Assembly: GCF_900104305.1 (NCBI RefSeq)
Contig: NZ_FNJC01000001.1
Span: forward strand, 372,001-436,000
Source of the DNA: Filomicrobium insigne
GTDB lineage: Bacteria; Pseudomonadota; Alphaproteobacteria; Rhizobiales; Hyphomicrobiaceae
Reading direction: 5' to 3'
DNA: 64,000 nucleotides
The notes under the pieces were generated by a model, which did no database searches, had not been told where the DNA came from, and saw only the letters and a program-made list of their open reading frames with translations. Within the stretch, counting starts at the first letter, position 1. Each line of letters begins with the position of its first letter. Below are positions 18,808 to 26,832 of the stretch, piece after piece. Position numbers and translations under genes: made by a program.

Positions 18808-20469
18808 CTAAACGCGCGCGCCCGTCGGCTGGATGATGATGCTGCCATGATCGCCGCCAATGATCTCTTCGTCTGACAGCTTGAAGTTCTCCATCGCCAC
18901 AGTGCCGTAGCGTGAGAAGTAGTCCTTCAACGACCGCTCAATCCCCGGATCATAGTCAGGCCGCGCGACATGCGTTGCGCCTTGCGTGACGTGGACGACT
19001 TTGCCGTTGCGAACAATCAATTCGCCGTTCTTGAACACGAAGAGTGGTGTCGCGAACATGGCTTCGCGATCTGGGTTATCCTCATAGACGGTGATGTCCG
19101 CACATGCACCAACGCCAAGATGGCCGCGATCCCGCAAGCCCAGACTCCGTGCAGGCCCAGCGCGGGTCATGATCGCAATCTCGTAAAGCGTATACTCACG
19201 ATCCAGCGTACTCAACGTGCTGGACGCGGCCGCATCCGGATTGATCTTCTGCATCATGTCGTTGCGGAAGCCCTTGTCCATCAACAGCCTGATAAGATGC
19301 GGGTAACACGTGAACGGTGCGCCATTCGGGTGATCTGTGGTCAAGAAGATGCGCCAGGGATCGTCGATCAAGAGGAAGGTCTCAAGGCCAATCGCCCATT
19401 GCAGAGCGTTGACGAAGCTCTTGTCGCGATAACGCATGGGAACGACACCGCAACCGGCATCGCACTCGATGTCCATGACGACCCACTTGTTGGGATGCGC
19501 GCTCTTTGTATTGCCGTACTGGCGCATGCTGTCGCCGGAGGCCGTACACGTCTGGCCGAACAAGACCTGCCCGACGTCGATCGAGACGTTCTTGTGTTGG
19601 TTGACCATTTCGGCAACGCGTGCCGCACCTGAGGAAAACTTCCTGTCCCCTTCCGTGCCGTAGCTATGGAACTGGATGTGGGTCAGGTGGACGGGCAGGT
19701 CTTCCATTGCCCGGATGGTGTTGAGGGTCGTTTCGACGTTACCAGGAACGCCCAAGTTGCAGCCATGGACATGGAGGGGGTGAGCGACGCCCAGTTCCTT
19801 CAATCCGCGCGCAAGCGTGACGAGGATATCGCGTGGCGTGACGCCATAGTATGAGTTCTGTTCGTCCAGGTCTAACTTACGCTGGTTGAACTTGAACGCG
19901 CTGATCCCGCCCGGATTGACGACCTTGACAGCGATTGCCTGCGACGCGTGCATCGTCCAAGCGATGTAATCCTTGATGGCTGCGAAATCCTGCCGTCCCG
20001 CGAGCTGGCGCAAGAAAAAGTCATCGCTGCCCAGCATTGCGAACGCGCCCTTGTCGACCATCGGCGTGTCGCCCATTTCCATATGGGCCTGGCGCGCGTT
20101 GGCAGGCAGCATGGCGGGCTCAAAGCAGGCGGTGTAGCCCATTTCTGCGTACCGGTAGCCGGTCGTGAGCGTGGACGGAACCGCGTGACCGCCGCCAGCT
20201 CGTGTAATGTCGGTGTGCGCAACCTCATGACCACGATGGTCGTCGGGCAGCATCATCCGGCCGATGGTCATCTTGCCACCACCGATGTGCGTGTGGGGAT
20301 CAATGGCGCCAGCCATTACGACCCTTCCACGAAGCCCGTATTCCTGATCGACGCGCGCATCTGCCGGCGGCGAAACAATCCGACCATCTTGGATATAGAT
20401 GTCGCGAACTTCTCCGTCGATGCCATTAGCCGGATCGTAGACCTTCGCGTTAGCGAGCTTTATCAGCAT
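18808..20469 (-). CDS. fhcA: Formyltransferase/hydrolase complex subunit A (FhcA)
   Basis: A 553-residue amidohydrolase-fold subunit, related to formylmethanofuran dehydrogenase subunit A. The binuclear-metal motif DPHTHIGGGK is at about residue 58-67, followed by the family blocks PDDHRGHEVAHTD, RAGGGHAVPSTLTTGYRYAE (in parts), HVHGCNLGVPGN and HLTHIQFHSYGTEGD, and the late DHPNGAPFTCYP. In methylotrophs the Fhc complex turns formyl-tetrahydromethanopterin into formate, and FhcA is the hydrolase. It follows fhcB by 18 bp and ends the operon; fhcD and fhcC, which normally follow, are absent here. Confidence 0.95.
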   Translation of the reverse strand: MLIKLANAKVYDPANGIDGEVRDIYIQDGRIVSPPADARVDQEYGLRGRVVMAGAIDPHTHIGGGKMTIGRMMLPDDHRGHEVAHTDITRAGGGHAVPSTLTTGYRYAEMGYTACFEPAMLPANARQAHMEMGDTPMVDKGAFAMLGSDDFFLRQLAGRQDFAAIKDYIAWTMHASQAIAVKVVNPGGISAFKFNQRKLDLDEQNSYYGVTPRDILVTLARGLKELGVAHPLHVHGCNLGVPGNVETTLNTIRAMEDLPVHLTHIQFHSYGTEGDRKFSSGAARVAEMVNQHKNVSIDVGQVLFGQTCTASGDSMRQYGNTKSAHPNKWVVMDIECDAGCGVVPMRYRDKSFVNALQWAIGLETFLLIDDPWRIFLTTDHPNGAPFTCYPHLIRLLMDKGFRNDMMQKINPDAAASSTLSTLDREYTLYEIAIMTRAGPARSLGLRDRGHLGVGACADITVYEDNPDREAMFATPLFVFKNGELIVRNGKVVHVTQGATHVARPDYDPGIERSLKDYFSRYGTVAMENFKLSDEEIIGGDHGSIIIQPTGARV

Positions 20470-20487
20470 TATTAAGCGTCCCGGAGA

Positions 20488-21765
20488 TTAGAGTGTTGCA
20501 CGCACGGCCTGTAGTACGTCAGCGACGCGCGGGAGTTCGGAGCGATGCAAATTCTGCAGCGGAAGCGAAACGACGCTGTCGACGCGGATCAAGCGCCCAA
20601 CGTGATCTACACCCGGCGTACCTACCGGAATAAACACTTCGGGCTGGCGTTTCACTTGCAGTCCCGGCGTACCGAGCACTACCGTAGGGATATTAGTTTC
20701 AGGCGGGGCTAGCTGAGTGGATATGGAGGCGACCCAGACAAGCAAATCCCCCTCTCCATCGGTCACCATACGATCTACCGAATAGATCGCCGGATCGTAG
20801 TCCGGCTTCCCGGTTGCATAGCTTACGCGGAGCGGGAAGCCGCTTTGCCAGCTGCACAGCGAGCTGGCCGTGGTCAGGCCCTCGTTGCCGCCGAGCGTCA
20901 AACCGCCTGAACGCGTTGTCGTGTTCAAGTCTTTGACGATTTCGCTGATCGTATGCACGGCGAGGTGGCCGTTGGCGAAATCAAACGCCGCAGGAGACCA
21001 GACCAATACACTATAATGAGCGTCTCGCAGGAGTGCGGCCAACGATTCAAGATCGCTTATCGCGATCCCCGCCACGTCTTGCCCTGAAACCGGGAAATCT
21101 CGCAGGCGGGCCCGCAAGACGGACAGAACATCTCCAATCTGGTCGCTCGGGCAGGGCAGTGTGATGACATCGCCGATGCGCGGCCCGACTGCGCCCGACG
21201 TATCGAGTCCCTCACCAATGAAAACTATCGTCCGTTTTTCGGGCGTGGTGTCGAACATCGACTCCGGCGGGCAAACGATCCGCTCAAAGAACCGCGGATG
21301 CATTTTCTGCACATCGGTCCCGACGATCACGATCACATCGGCCCGGTTGCGGACTTCCGTGAGCGTAGACATGATCCAGCCGGCTGATTGGAGCACGCTC
21401 AGATTGCGTTCCAGAGCTGCGCTGAGTGCATGGTCAACGGTACCCCCACTGCGATCCGCCAGCGCCATGATGGCACGCATGCCGTCCACGTCGGTCGCTG
21501 ACCCACTGTAGAGCGGCTGCTTCGCGGCCCGCACCAGCTCCGACACCTTTTGGATAGCTTCGCTCAGCTCTACGTCGCGGCCGGAGATTTGTGGTTTTGC
21601 TCCGGAGACAGACCGGGCAAAACCACTGCTGGATTTCGGGCAGCCATTCTTTATGACCTTCAAGCTACCCGCATCCGAGCGAGCAACTTCCAGGTCATCG
21701 CACAGCATGCCGCAAAACGGGCAAGGCACATTGGTGAAACTCTGGGACGCAGCGTGTTCGCTCAT
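20488..21765 (-). CDS. fhcB: Formyltransferase/hydrolase complex subunit B (FhcB)
   Basis: A 425-residue homologue of the molybdopterin subunit of formylmethanofuran dehydrogenase. The N-terminus keeps a cysteine motif, CPFCGMLCDDLEV followed by NGCPKSS, as in [4Fe-4S] subunits, and the middle has VIVIVGTDVQKMHPRFFER, like the family's cofactor-binding region. In methylotrophs FhcB has no known redox role and is a structural part of the Fhc complex. A RBS-like AGAGG precedes the ATG at 21765. It is the first gene of a two-gene operon with fhcA. Confidence 0.92.
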   Translation of the reverse strand: MSEHAASQSFTNVPCPFCGMLCDDLEVARSDAGSLKVIKNGCPKSSSGFARSVSGAKPQISGRDVELSEAIQKVSELVRAAKQPLYSGSATDVDGMRAIMALADRSGGTVDHALSAALERNLSVLQSAGWIMSTLTEVRNRADVIVIVGTDVQKMHPRFFERIVCPPESMFDTTPEKRTIVFIGEGLDTSGAVGPRIGDVITLPCPSDQIGDVLSVLRARLRDFPVSGQDVAGIAISDLESLAALLRDAHYSVLVWSPAAFDFANGHLAVHTISEIVKDLNTTTRSGGLTLGGNEGLTTASSLCSWQSGFPLRVSYATGKPDYDPAIYSVDRMVTDGEGDLLVWVASISTQLAPPETNIPTVVLGTPGLQVKRQPEVFIPVGTPGVDHVGRLIRVDSVVSLPLQNLHRSELPRVADVLQAVRATL

Positions 21766-22891
21766 CCATTACCTCTATCTGAGCTGGATTTCGCCGTGGC
21801 GGTCGGTCGATTAATCTTAAACCACGGGTTGCCGATTTGAGCAATCTCAGTGGATTTTCCGCATGATTTCAATCAGTTGACTGATGGAACGTAGGTTTCG
21901 CCTCTTGAATTCACTCGAACTGAGTAGATCAGCATGCGGAACTTTTTAAGGCTTTGGCGACAACCGCCGACTGTTAAGTAGTGGCCAGACCTTACTTAGC
22001 CCTTGCAGAAAGCCAAGTATGGATCTTGCTGCTTGGCCGGCGGCACTTTTAAACTGGCGAAGCATAATCTTCGTTTTGTTGTGTCGCCGTTTGTAGAAGC
22101 TAATCTGGGCCGGCGTAGTCCCTTGGCGAATACACGTTTCGACCGCCGCAATTTTTGCACAATCTCCGCAAAACGGCGATAGTTTGACATCTAAAACGAT
22201 AACTAGTCACACCCCAGAAAATATAAATAAAAAACTGTCTCGCGGTCTTTTGAGATTACCCTCAAACTCGCGTCTTCTTCTTTTAATACAATAAATGAGC
22301 AGATACTTTTGCAGCGCCTGTTTCGTGTTTCGAATGGCCAGGACGGCTTGAACTCAAAAGCGTGTTTGCCGGTGCATCTCTTTCCGCCGGCGATCCCAGC
22401 AACCTTTCTATAACGGCCAAGTTGTGCAAGCTACAAGTCTCCCGCCAACACACTGTTGTTACATAATTTTTAACGAATTCTCTTCGCCACTTCCTGTCTC
22501 GCGGAAGGCCGGCGTAAACTTAGAAAGAGCGCAGGAACAGATAAGCTGACACAAAACGTATGTATCAAATGTCGCAGTGCGGAATAGTGCACATTGCTGA
22601 TATTGAGCGTTTTGAAAAATTACTCGCCCGGCGATCAAAAAGGGCCTGCTACAAGCGCGCATTTTCTTTTTAGCGGTGGTGCAAATATGTCGCTGAGCGC
22701 AAAGAGCCTTTTTCTGTCATCTTTCCGTCCAAAGCGGTGGCAAAAGTTACCACCGTGATTTGCCGTCAGACTTGCCGGGCACACCGTAAACGGTCTTAGG
22801 CGCAGGCTTTTAGAGTTTCGCAATCAACTTGGCGCTGAGGCGCTTTCTGCGGCAATCATTCGTCCCGAAACACCAGCTAATCAGAGCGACA
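21766..22891. other. Long intergenic region, no gene seen
   Basis: About 1.1 kb of relatively AT-rich DNA between divergent fhcB and opgH. Short reading frames exist (for example 64 codons at 21996-22190, minus) but lack a ribosome binding site and recognisable features. It should contain the promoters of both operons. I see no RNA gene, repeat or clear gene remnant. Confidence 0.5.
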
Positions 22892-24688
22892 ATGCAATAT
22901 ACTTCGGAAGACGTGCAGGTTCTGCGCGAGCGTCTCTCTGCGCGAGATACGCGATCCAACCCTCGTTGGTGGACTGTGCCGGCTCGGCGCCTCTCCATGG
23001 TCGGGCTGAACATTGCGACACTGGCTGCGTTGTTTGCCGGCGTAGCAACAGTGCTAGGCGGCGACGGCTGGACACTGGTCGATGTCCTGATCATGGCATG
23101 TGTGGTGCTCAGCGCGCCTTGGACCGTACTTGCATCATGGAATGCGATTATCGGATTGTTTCTAACTCTAGCCTACCGGGATCCGGCGAAGATTGTCGCT
23201 CCCTTCTGGTCTGACGCCTCACCTCGAGCTCCTATCAAGTCACGCTGCGCACTGCTCATGACTGTTCGCAACGAAGACCCTGATCGGGCTTTCGCTCGGC
23301 TGGAGGCCATACGGGCAAGCCTCGAACAGACGGGGCAGAGCGCGGCTTTCGATCTGTTTGTACTGTCCGATACGGACATCCCGGCGATTGCCGAGCGCGA
23401 AGAGCAGCTTTTTGCCGACAAGCGCCACCAGTTTGCCGGGCTTGGAAATGCCTACTATCGCAGACGGAGCGCCCGCACGGGTTTCAAGGCTGGGAATGTC
23501 TGGGAATTCGTTGAGACGCGCGGTAGCAACTATGACCTTATGATCCCGCTCGACGCCGACAGTCTGATGTCCGGCTCCACAATCGTGCGCATGGTCACCA
23601 CGATGGAACGGCATCCTGAAATCGGCATCCTGCAAAGTCTTGTTGTTGGTGCTCCCACTGAAAGCGGATTTGCTCGGATCTTCCAGTTCGGGATGCGGCA
23701 GGGCATGCGCGCTTTCACGCTGGGAAGTGCGTGGTGGCAGCAAGATTGCGGGCCGTTCTGGGGCCACAACGCCGTTATTCGGGTCGAAGCGTTCGCCCGT
23801 CATTGCGACCTGCCGGTATTGCCAGGTCGCGCTCCGTTGGGCGGTCATCTGCTCTCTCATGACCAAGTCGAAGCGGTTCTTATGCGCCGCGGGGGTTATG
23901 AAGTGCGTGTTATTCCAGAAGAGACGGAAAGCTGGGAAGAGAACCCAGTCACAATCCTTGACTATATGCAGCGCGACCAACGCTGGTGTAATGGAAACAT
24001 GCAGTACTGGCGGCTTCTCGGAATGCCGGGGCTGGCCACTGTCAGCCGCTTTCAGATAGCGCAAGCGATCGCGATGTATATCGCGCCAGTAGCCTGGATG
24101 CTGATGATGACGCTGGCGGCGGTCAAGGCCGCGACGGAAACCATGGAGACGTTCGATCCCACACTCGCGGTTGGTCTCTACGTCTCGATGTTCATTCTAA
24201 GCCTCATGCCCAAAATCGTAGGCGCCATCCAGATCGCACTGGAGCCGAACGGCGTGGCGCGGCTTGGCGGGCCTATGAGATTCGCCGCAGGGCTTCTCGT
24301 CGAGTTCCTTTTCTCTCTCTTGATGGCTCCGGTGGTTGCCTTCCGCGTTTCCATTTTCATGGTCGGATTGTTGTTTGGCGCGCGCATCTCATGGGGCGGG
24401 CAGACCCGGGATGCTTACCGGCTCAGCTGGGCAGAAGCCGCACGGGCTATGTGGCCGCAGACGTTGTTCGGCGCAGTGTTGACTGCTGTGTTCGCGCACT
24501 ATGCTCCGCAGGCTTTGCCTTGGGCTGCACCAGTTCTCTGCGGCCTCCTTCTGGCGATACCATTTGCCGTCCTGACGTCCTCTCCGCAATTTGGGACCTG
24601 GATGCGACGTCACGGCATCGCACGTACGCCTGAAGAGGCACAGACAACGACGACCTATGTTAGCGGATACGCACCGCTCGCAGGCTAA
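22892..24688 (+). CDS. opgH: Periplasmic glucan glucosyltransferase (OpgH/MdoH)
   Basis: An inner-membrane family 2 glycosyltransferase of 598 residues from the ATG at 22892 (an upstream TTG at 22829 would add 21). It has two N-terminal membrane helices, the catalytic domain with LMTVRNEDPDRAFARLEAI, FVLSDTDIP, YYRRRSARTGFKAGNVWEF, the metal-binding DADSLMSG, and the product-gating QRDQRWCNGNMQYWRLL, then several C-terminal helices. It builds the beta-glucan backbone of osmoregulated periplasmic glucans from UDP-glucose. It is shorter than the enteric protein (about 850), lacking long N- and C-terminal extensions. No opgG lies beside it. Confidence 0.93.
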   Translation: MQYTSEDVQVLRERLSARDTRSNPRWWTVPARRLSMVGLNIATLAALFAGVATVLGGDGWTLVDVLIMACVVLSAPWTVLASWNAIIGLFLTLAYRDPAKIVAPFWSDASPRAPIKSRCALLMTVRNEDPDRAFARLEAIRASLEQTGQSAAFDLFVLSDTDIPAIAEREEQLFADKRHQFAGLGNAYYRRRSARTGFKAGNVWEFVETRGSNYDLMIPLDADSLMSGSTIVRMVTTMERHPEIGILQSLVVGAPTESGFARIFQFGMRQGMRAFTLGSAWWQQDCGPFWGHNAVIRVEAFARHCDLPVLPGRAPLGGHLLSHDQVEAVLMRRGGYEVRVIPEETESWEENPVTILDYMQRDQRWCNGNMQYWRLLGMPGLATVSRFQIAQAIAMYIAPVAWMLMMTLAAVKAATETMETFDPTLAVGLYVSMFILSLMPKIVGAIQIALEPNGVARLGGPMRFAAGLLVEFLFSLLMAPVVAFRVSIFMVGLLFGARISWGGQTRDAYRLSWAEAARAMWPQTLFGAVLTAVFAHYAPQALPWAAPVLCGLLLAIPFAVLTSSPQFGTWMRRHGIARTPEEAQTTTTYVSGYAPLAG

Positions 24689-24708
24689 AGCACTCGCACA
24701 AACATCGC

Positions 24709-24750
24709 GGCGGCAAGCGTGGTAACAACGCGCTTGCCGCCATTTTTTAT
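24709..24750 (+). terminator. Rho-independent terminator after opgH
   Basis: Stem GGCGGCAAGCG / CGCTTGCCGCC (24709-24719 with 24731-24741) followed by ATTTTTTATT. It lies 20 bp after the opgH stop and is a strong intrinsic terminator. Confidence 0.93.
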
Positions 24751-24793
24751 TACCTTAGCCGAGGCAATAAGCTCCCGACGGGAGGCGGTCTTC

Positions 24794-25069
24794 TTACTCT
24801 TTCATGCTGGTGCGCGGCAGGATCACCGTGAGACCCCACCCGCTCAGAGCGGCAACGCCCAACCAGATGAACAGAGATGCGGCCTGTAGCGTGCCAAGCA
24901 GCCATATGCCCGGCAGCAAAGCTACAGCTGATACCAAATAACGGACAACCGTCGCCGCAGCTCTGGGCCTATGACGCGTCCGTCGTCGTTTCGAGTCCGT
25001 CAGCGCGAGGACGATAAGCCCTGCGATGGTGATCATGCCTGCGACCGCAACAATAGATTGGATGTTCAC
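24794..25069 (-). CDS. Small membrane protein, unknown
   Basis: A 91-residue protein with three hydrophobic segments: IVAVAGMITIAGLIVLAL at the N-terminus, then VVRYLVSAVALLPGIWLL after a basic loop (DSKRRRTRHRPR), and AASLFIWLGVAALSGWGLTV. I do not recognise the family. Its start overlaps the stop of the next upstream gene by 4 bp (ATGA), so the two are coupled and probably form a complex or act in one process. It is the last of five small membrane-protein genes in a row. Confidence 0.7.
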   Translation of the reverse strand: MNIQSIVAVAGMITIAGLIVLALTDSKRRRTRHRPRAAATVVRYLVSAVALLPGIWLLGTLQAASLFIWLGVAALSGWGLTVILPRTSMKE

Positions 25070-25503
25070 TCGGCCGGCCCCTCGCTCAGAGTACCCACTT
25101 GTTGTCCAGCCGGTTTAACCTGCCTGCGTGCGCTCTTTGACCATGCGAACCACAGTCCGCACAGGCCTGCGATCATCAGGCATAGATCGATTGCGATCAC
25201 GTCCACCTTGCCTGCCGCCAGGGCTTCATTCCAACCTTGCCCGGAAAGGGTCATTCGCACGATGGGTAGGGCGAAGAGTGCGGGGCCCATGAGCCAGGCA
25301 AACAGACTACCGAGACGGCCAGGGTTAGAGATCAGGATCCCCGCTAAAATGACCACGGCGGAGACAATGACGAACGCGAGCGGTGTCCATGACACCGGAT
25401 CACCAGCAGGATAGGTCGCCAAAAATGCGTAGGCTGAGCCTAACATGGCGAGCGGCAGGCCATATGCCGTTACAATGATTGCTCTGCACCTGCGACCCCG
25501 CAA
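25066..25503 (-). CDS. Membrane protein, unknown
   Basis: A 145-residue protein with four hydrophobic segments (VTAYGLPLAMLGSAYAFLA, LAFVIVSAVVILAGILI, LFAWLMGPALFALPIV, IDLCLMIAGLCGLWFAW). The family is not recognised. Coupled by overlap to the 91-residue protein that follows. The N-terminal seven residues (MRGRRCR) are basic, suggesting an inside-facing start. The tail KPAGQQVGTLSEGPAE is likely cytoplasmic. Function unknown. Confidence 0.65.
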   Translation of the reverse strand: MRGRRCRAIIVTAYGLPLAMLGSAYAFLATYPAGDPVSWTPLAFVIVSAVVILAGILISNPGRLGSLFAWLMGPALFALPIVRMTLSGQGWNEALAAGKVDVIAIDLCLMIAGLCGLWFAWSKSARRQVKPAGQQVGTLSEGPAE

Positions 25504-25590
25504 ACATTACTTTTTTCGTCAACATACAGTCACAAAATACGGACGACAATACTCGCTAGGATGCGGCTGCCGGTCTGTCCGGTGATATTT

Positions 25591-26016
25591 TTAGCGGAGG
25601 GTCAGAATGCGCCATAGTAAGGAGGCGACAAGCATGCCAGCCGCCAGCCAAGCGGCATAATGCGCGAAGCAATAAAACGCCTGTCGCCGAGCCGCTGATA
25701 TTATCTGCTGCGCAATCGCCGCATGCGGACGCTCGTTAGGCTCCAGCATGAGCCAGAGTTCGGTGTTCTTGTAAGGTCTCTTGTCAGCGTACAGAGCCTT
25801 CAGCGCCAATGTCAGACATGCGATTAGGCTAAGGAAGCCACCCGCCGACAATGCAAGGTCCATCTGGTCCGACAGGCCGACAACCGTCGTCGCGAGACCC
25901 AGGAATCCAAAACCGCACGCCCGCCCCACGGAGACGCCGGCGAGATAATGAATACGCTTCAACATCTTGCTTGTCCTGAACCGACGCCAGAACAGGTAGG
26001 CTGCATTCTTGGCCAA
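25591..26016 (-). CDS. Membrane protein, unknown
   Basis: A 141-residue protein with two central helices (GFGFLGLATTVVGLSDQMDL and FLSLIACLTLALKALYA, allowing for edges), a soluble loop with KRPYKNTELWLMLEPNERPH, and a C-terminal helix YAAWLAAGMLVASLLWRIL. The family is not recognised. The N-terminal RRFRTSKMLKRIHYLAG is strongly basic. It stands between other small membrane proteins on the same strand, 87 bp upstream of the next. No enzymatic motif is visible. Confidence 0.65.
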   Translation of the reverse strand: MAKNAAYLFWRRFRTSKMLKRIHYLAGVSVGRACGFGFLGLATTVVGLSDQMDLALSAGGFLSLIACLTLALKALYADKRPYKNTELWLMLEPNERPHAAIAQQIISAARRQAFYCFAHYAAWLAAGMLVASLLWRILTLR

Positions 26017-26073
26017 GCTATAAGTATGTGATTTTCATTCTGAATGTACAAGCTACCCCAGCTTGCGCAGAAA

Positions 26074-26421
26074 TCAGCCCCCAGCCGCAGCCATGAAGGC
26101 AGGTGCCGTGAGGAGGGCCGTCCCCGCTAACCAGATGCCCAGCGAAATGGACGTGCTCGACTTCTCTCCTCGAATCCGCTCGTAGATCGCAGCGGGTACG
26201 CCGGCAGTAATCAGCGTACATGCAGAGATGAATACCGACGTCAAATAGAGAAAAGCCAACGGAGACGCCAAGAATGTCCCCGCGACGAACGGCCTAAGCA
26301 AAATTGCCACCAGATCGAACCAAGGGGAGAAATGCATCCCGTTGACGAGTGACAATGCCGCGGTGGCCACAAGAAGGACGTCCTTGCGGAGAAGCTCTTC
26401 GCGGTCTTGCAGATCGTTCAT
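26074..26421 (-). CDS. Membrane protein, unknown
   Basis: A 115-residue protein with three hydrophobic segments (VAILLRPFVAGTFLASPLAF, YLTSVFISACTLITAGVPAA, ISLGIWLAGTALLTAPAFM). The N-terminus MNDLQDREELLRKD is acidic. The stretch AGVPAAIYERIRG resembles loops in other conserved alphaproteobacterial membrane proteins, but I cannot name the family. It follows the YggT-like gene by 5 bp, so they are surely co-transcribed. Confidence 0.7.
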   Translation of the reverse strand: MNDLQDREELLRKDVLLVATAALSLVNGMHFSPWFDLVAILLRPFVAGTFLASPLAFLYLTSVFISACTLITAGVPAAIYERIRGEKSSTSISLGIWLAGTALLTAPAFMAAAGG

Positions 26422-26426
26422 ATCCG

Positions 26427-26738
26427 TTAGGCCCCCACCGACGCACTCATGCCCGCCGCCACGGCGGTTAGAAACCAGAACATGCGCCCGGCCATCAACC
26501 AGACAATAGCGAAGACCAGAACGAGTCCATTGGGAACGATCGCCGGCGTAATGTAGCGCACAAGCTTAAGGACCGGGTCCGTGACGCGGCGGAATACGTG
26601 AAGAACGACGGCCTTGCTATTGGAACCGAAGATGAGATCCAGAATATACCGACCGATCAAAGTGTAGATGAGGGCGGACATCACGAGATTGGGTACGTGA
26701 AACCACCAGTTCTGCAGGAAACTATCGGCCGGGGTCAT
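26427..26738 (-). CDS. YggT-family membrane protein
   Basis: A 103-residue protein with YggT-family architecture: an N-terminal helix (VPNLVMSALIYTLIGRYILD), the conserved RRVTDPVLKLVRYITPAIVP-like segment (VLHVFRRVTDPVLKLVRYIT, ending TPAIVP), and a second hydrophobic half (GLVLVFAIVWLMAGRMFWFL). The TDPxL...R..P pattern between two membrane segments is the family hallmark. YggT proteins are linked to osmotic tolerance and envelope processes, but no biochemical role is established. It heads the small membrane-protein operon. Confidence 0.75.
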   Translation of the reverse strand: MTPADSFLQNWWFHVPNLVMSALIYTLIGRYILDLIFGSNSKAVVLHVFRRVTDPVLKLVRYITPAIVPNGLVLVFAIVWLMAGRMFWFLTAVAAGMSASVGA

Positions 26739-26779
26739 GGCAGGTCCTACTATGGCGCGGAAGGGAGGCTCGGCGAACA

Positions 26780-26812
26780 GAAGACGGCGAGGTGCGAGAC
26801 CCCGCCGTCTTC
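26780..26812 (-). terminator. Terminator hairpin after the symporter operon
   Basis: GAAGACGGCG / CGCCGTCTTC (26780-26789 with 26803-26812), a 10-bp stem with a 13-nt interior, 21 bp beyond the symporter stop. No long T-run on either strand, so strength is uncertain. Confidence 0.6.
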
Positions 26813-26832
26813 GTTAATCAAGTTGTTGCCCA

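Noticed and set aside
21996-22190. 64-codon minus-strand frame in the fhcB-opgH gap
   Set aside because: No ribosome binding site, no family, basic low-information composition; kept only as part of the intergenic note.
23240-24064. 274-codon minus-strand frame opposite opgH
   Set aside because: Runs through the catalytic motifs of OpgH in antisense; no own features.
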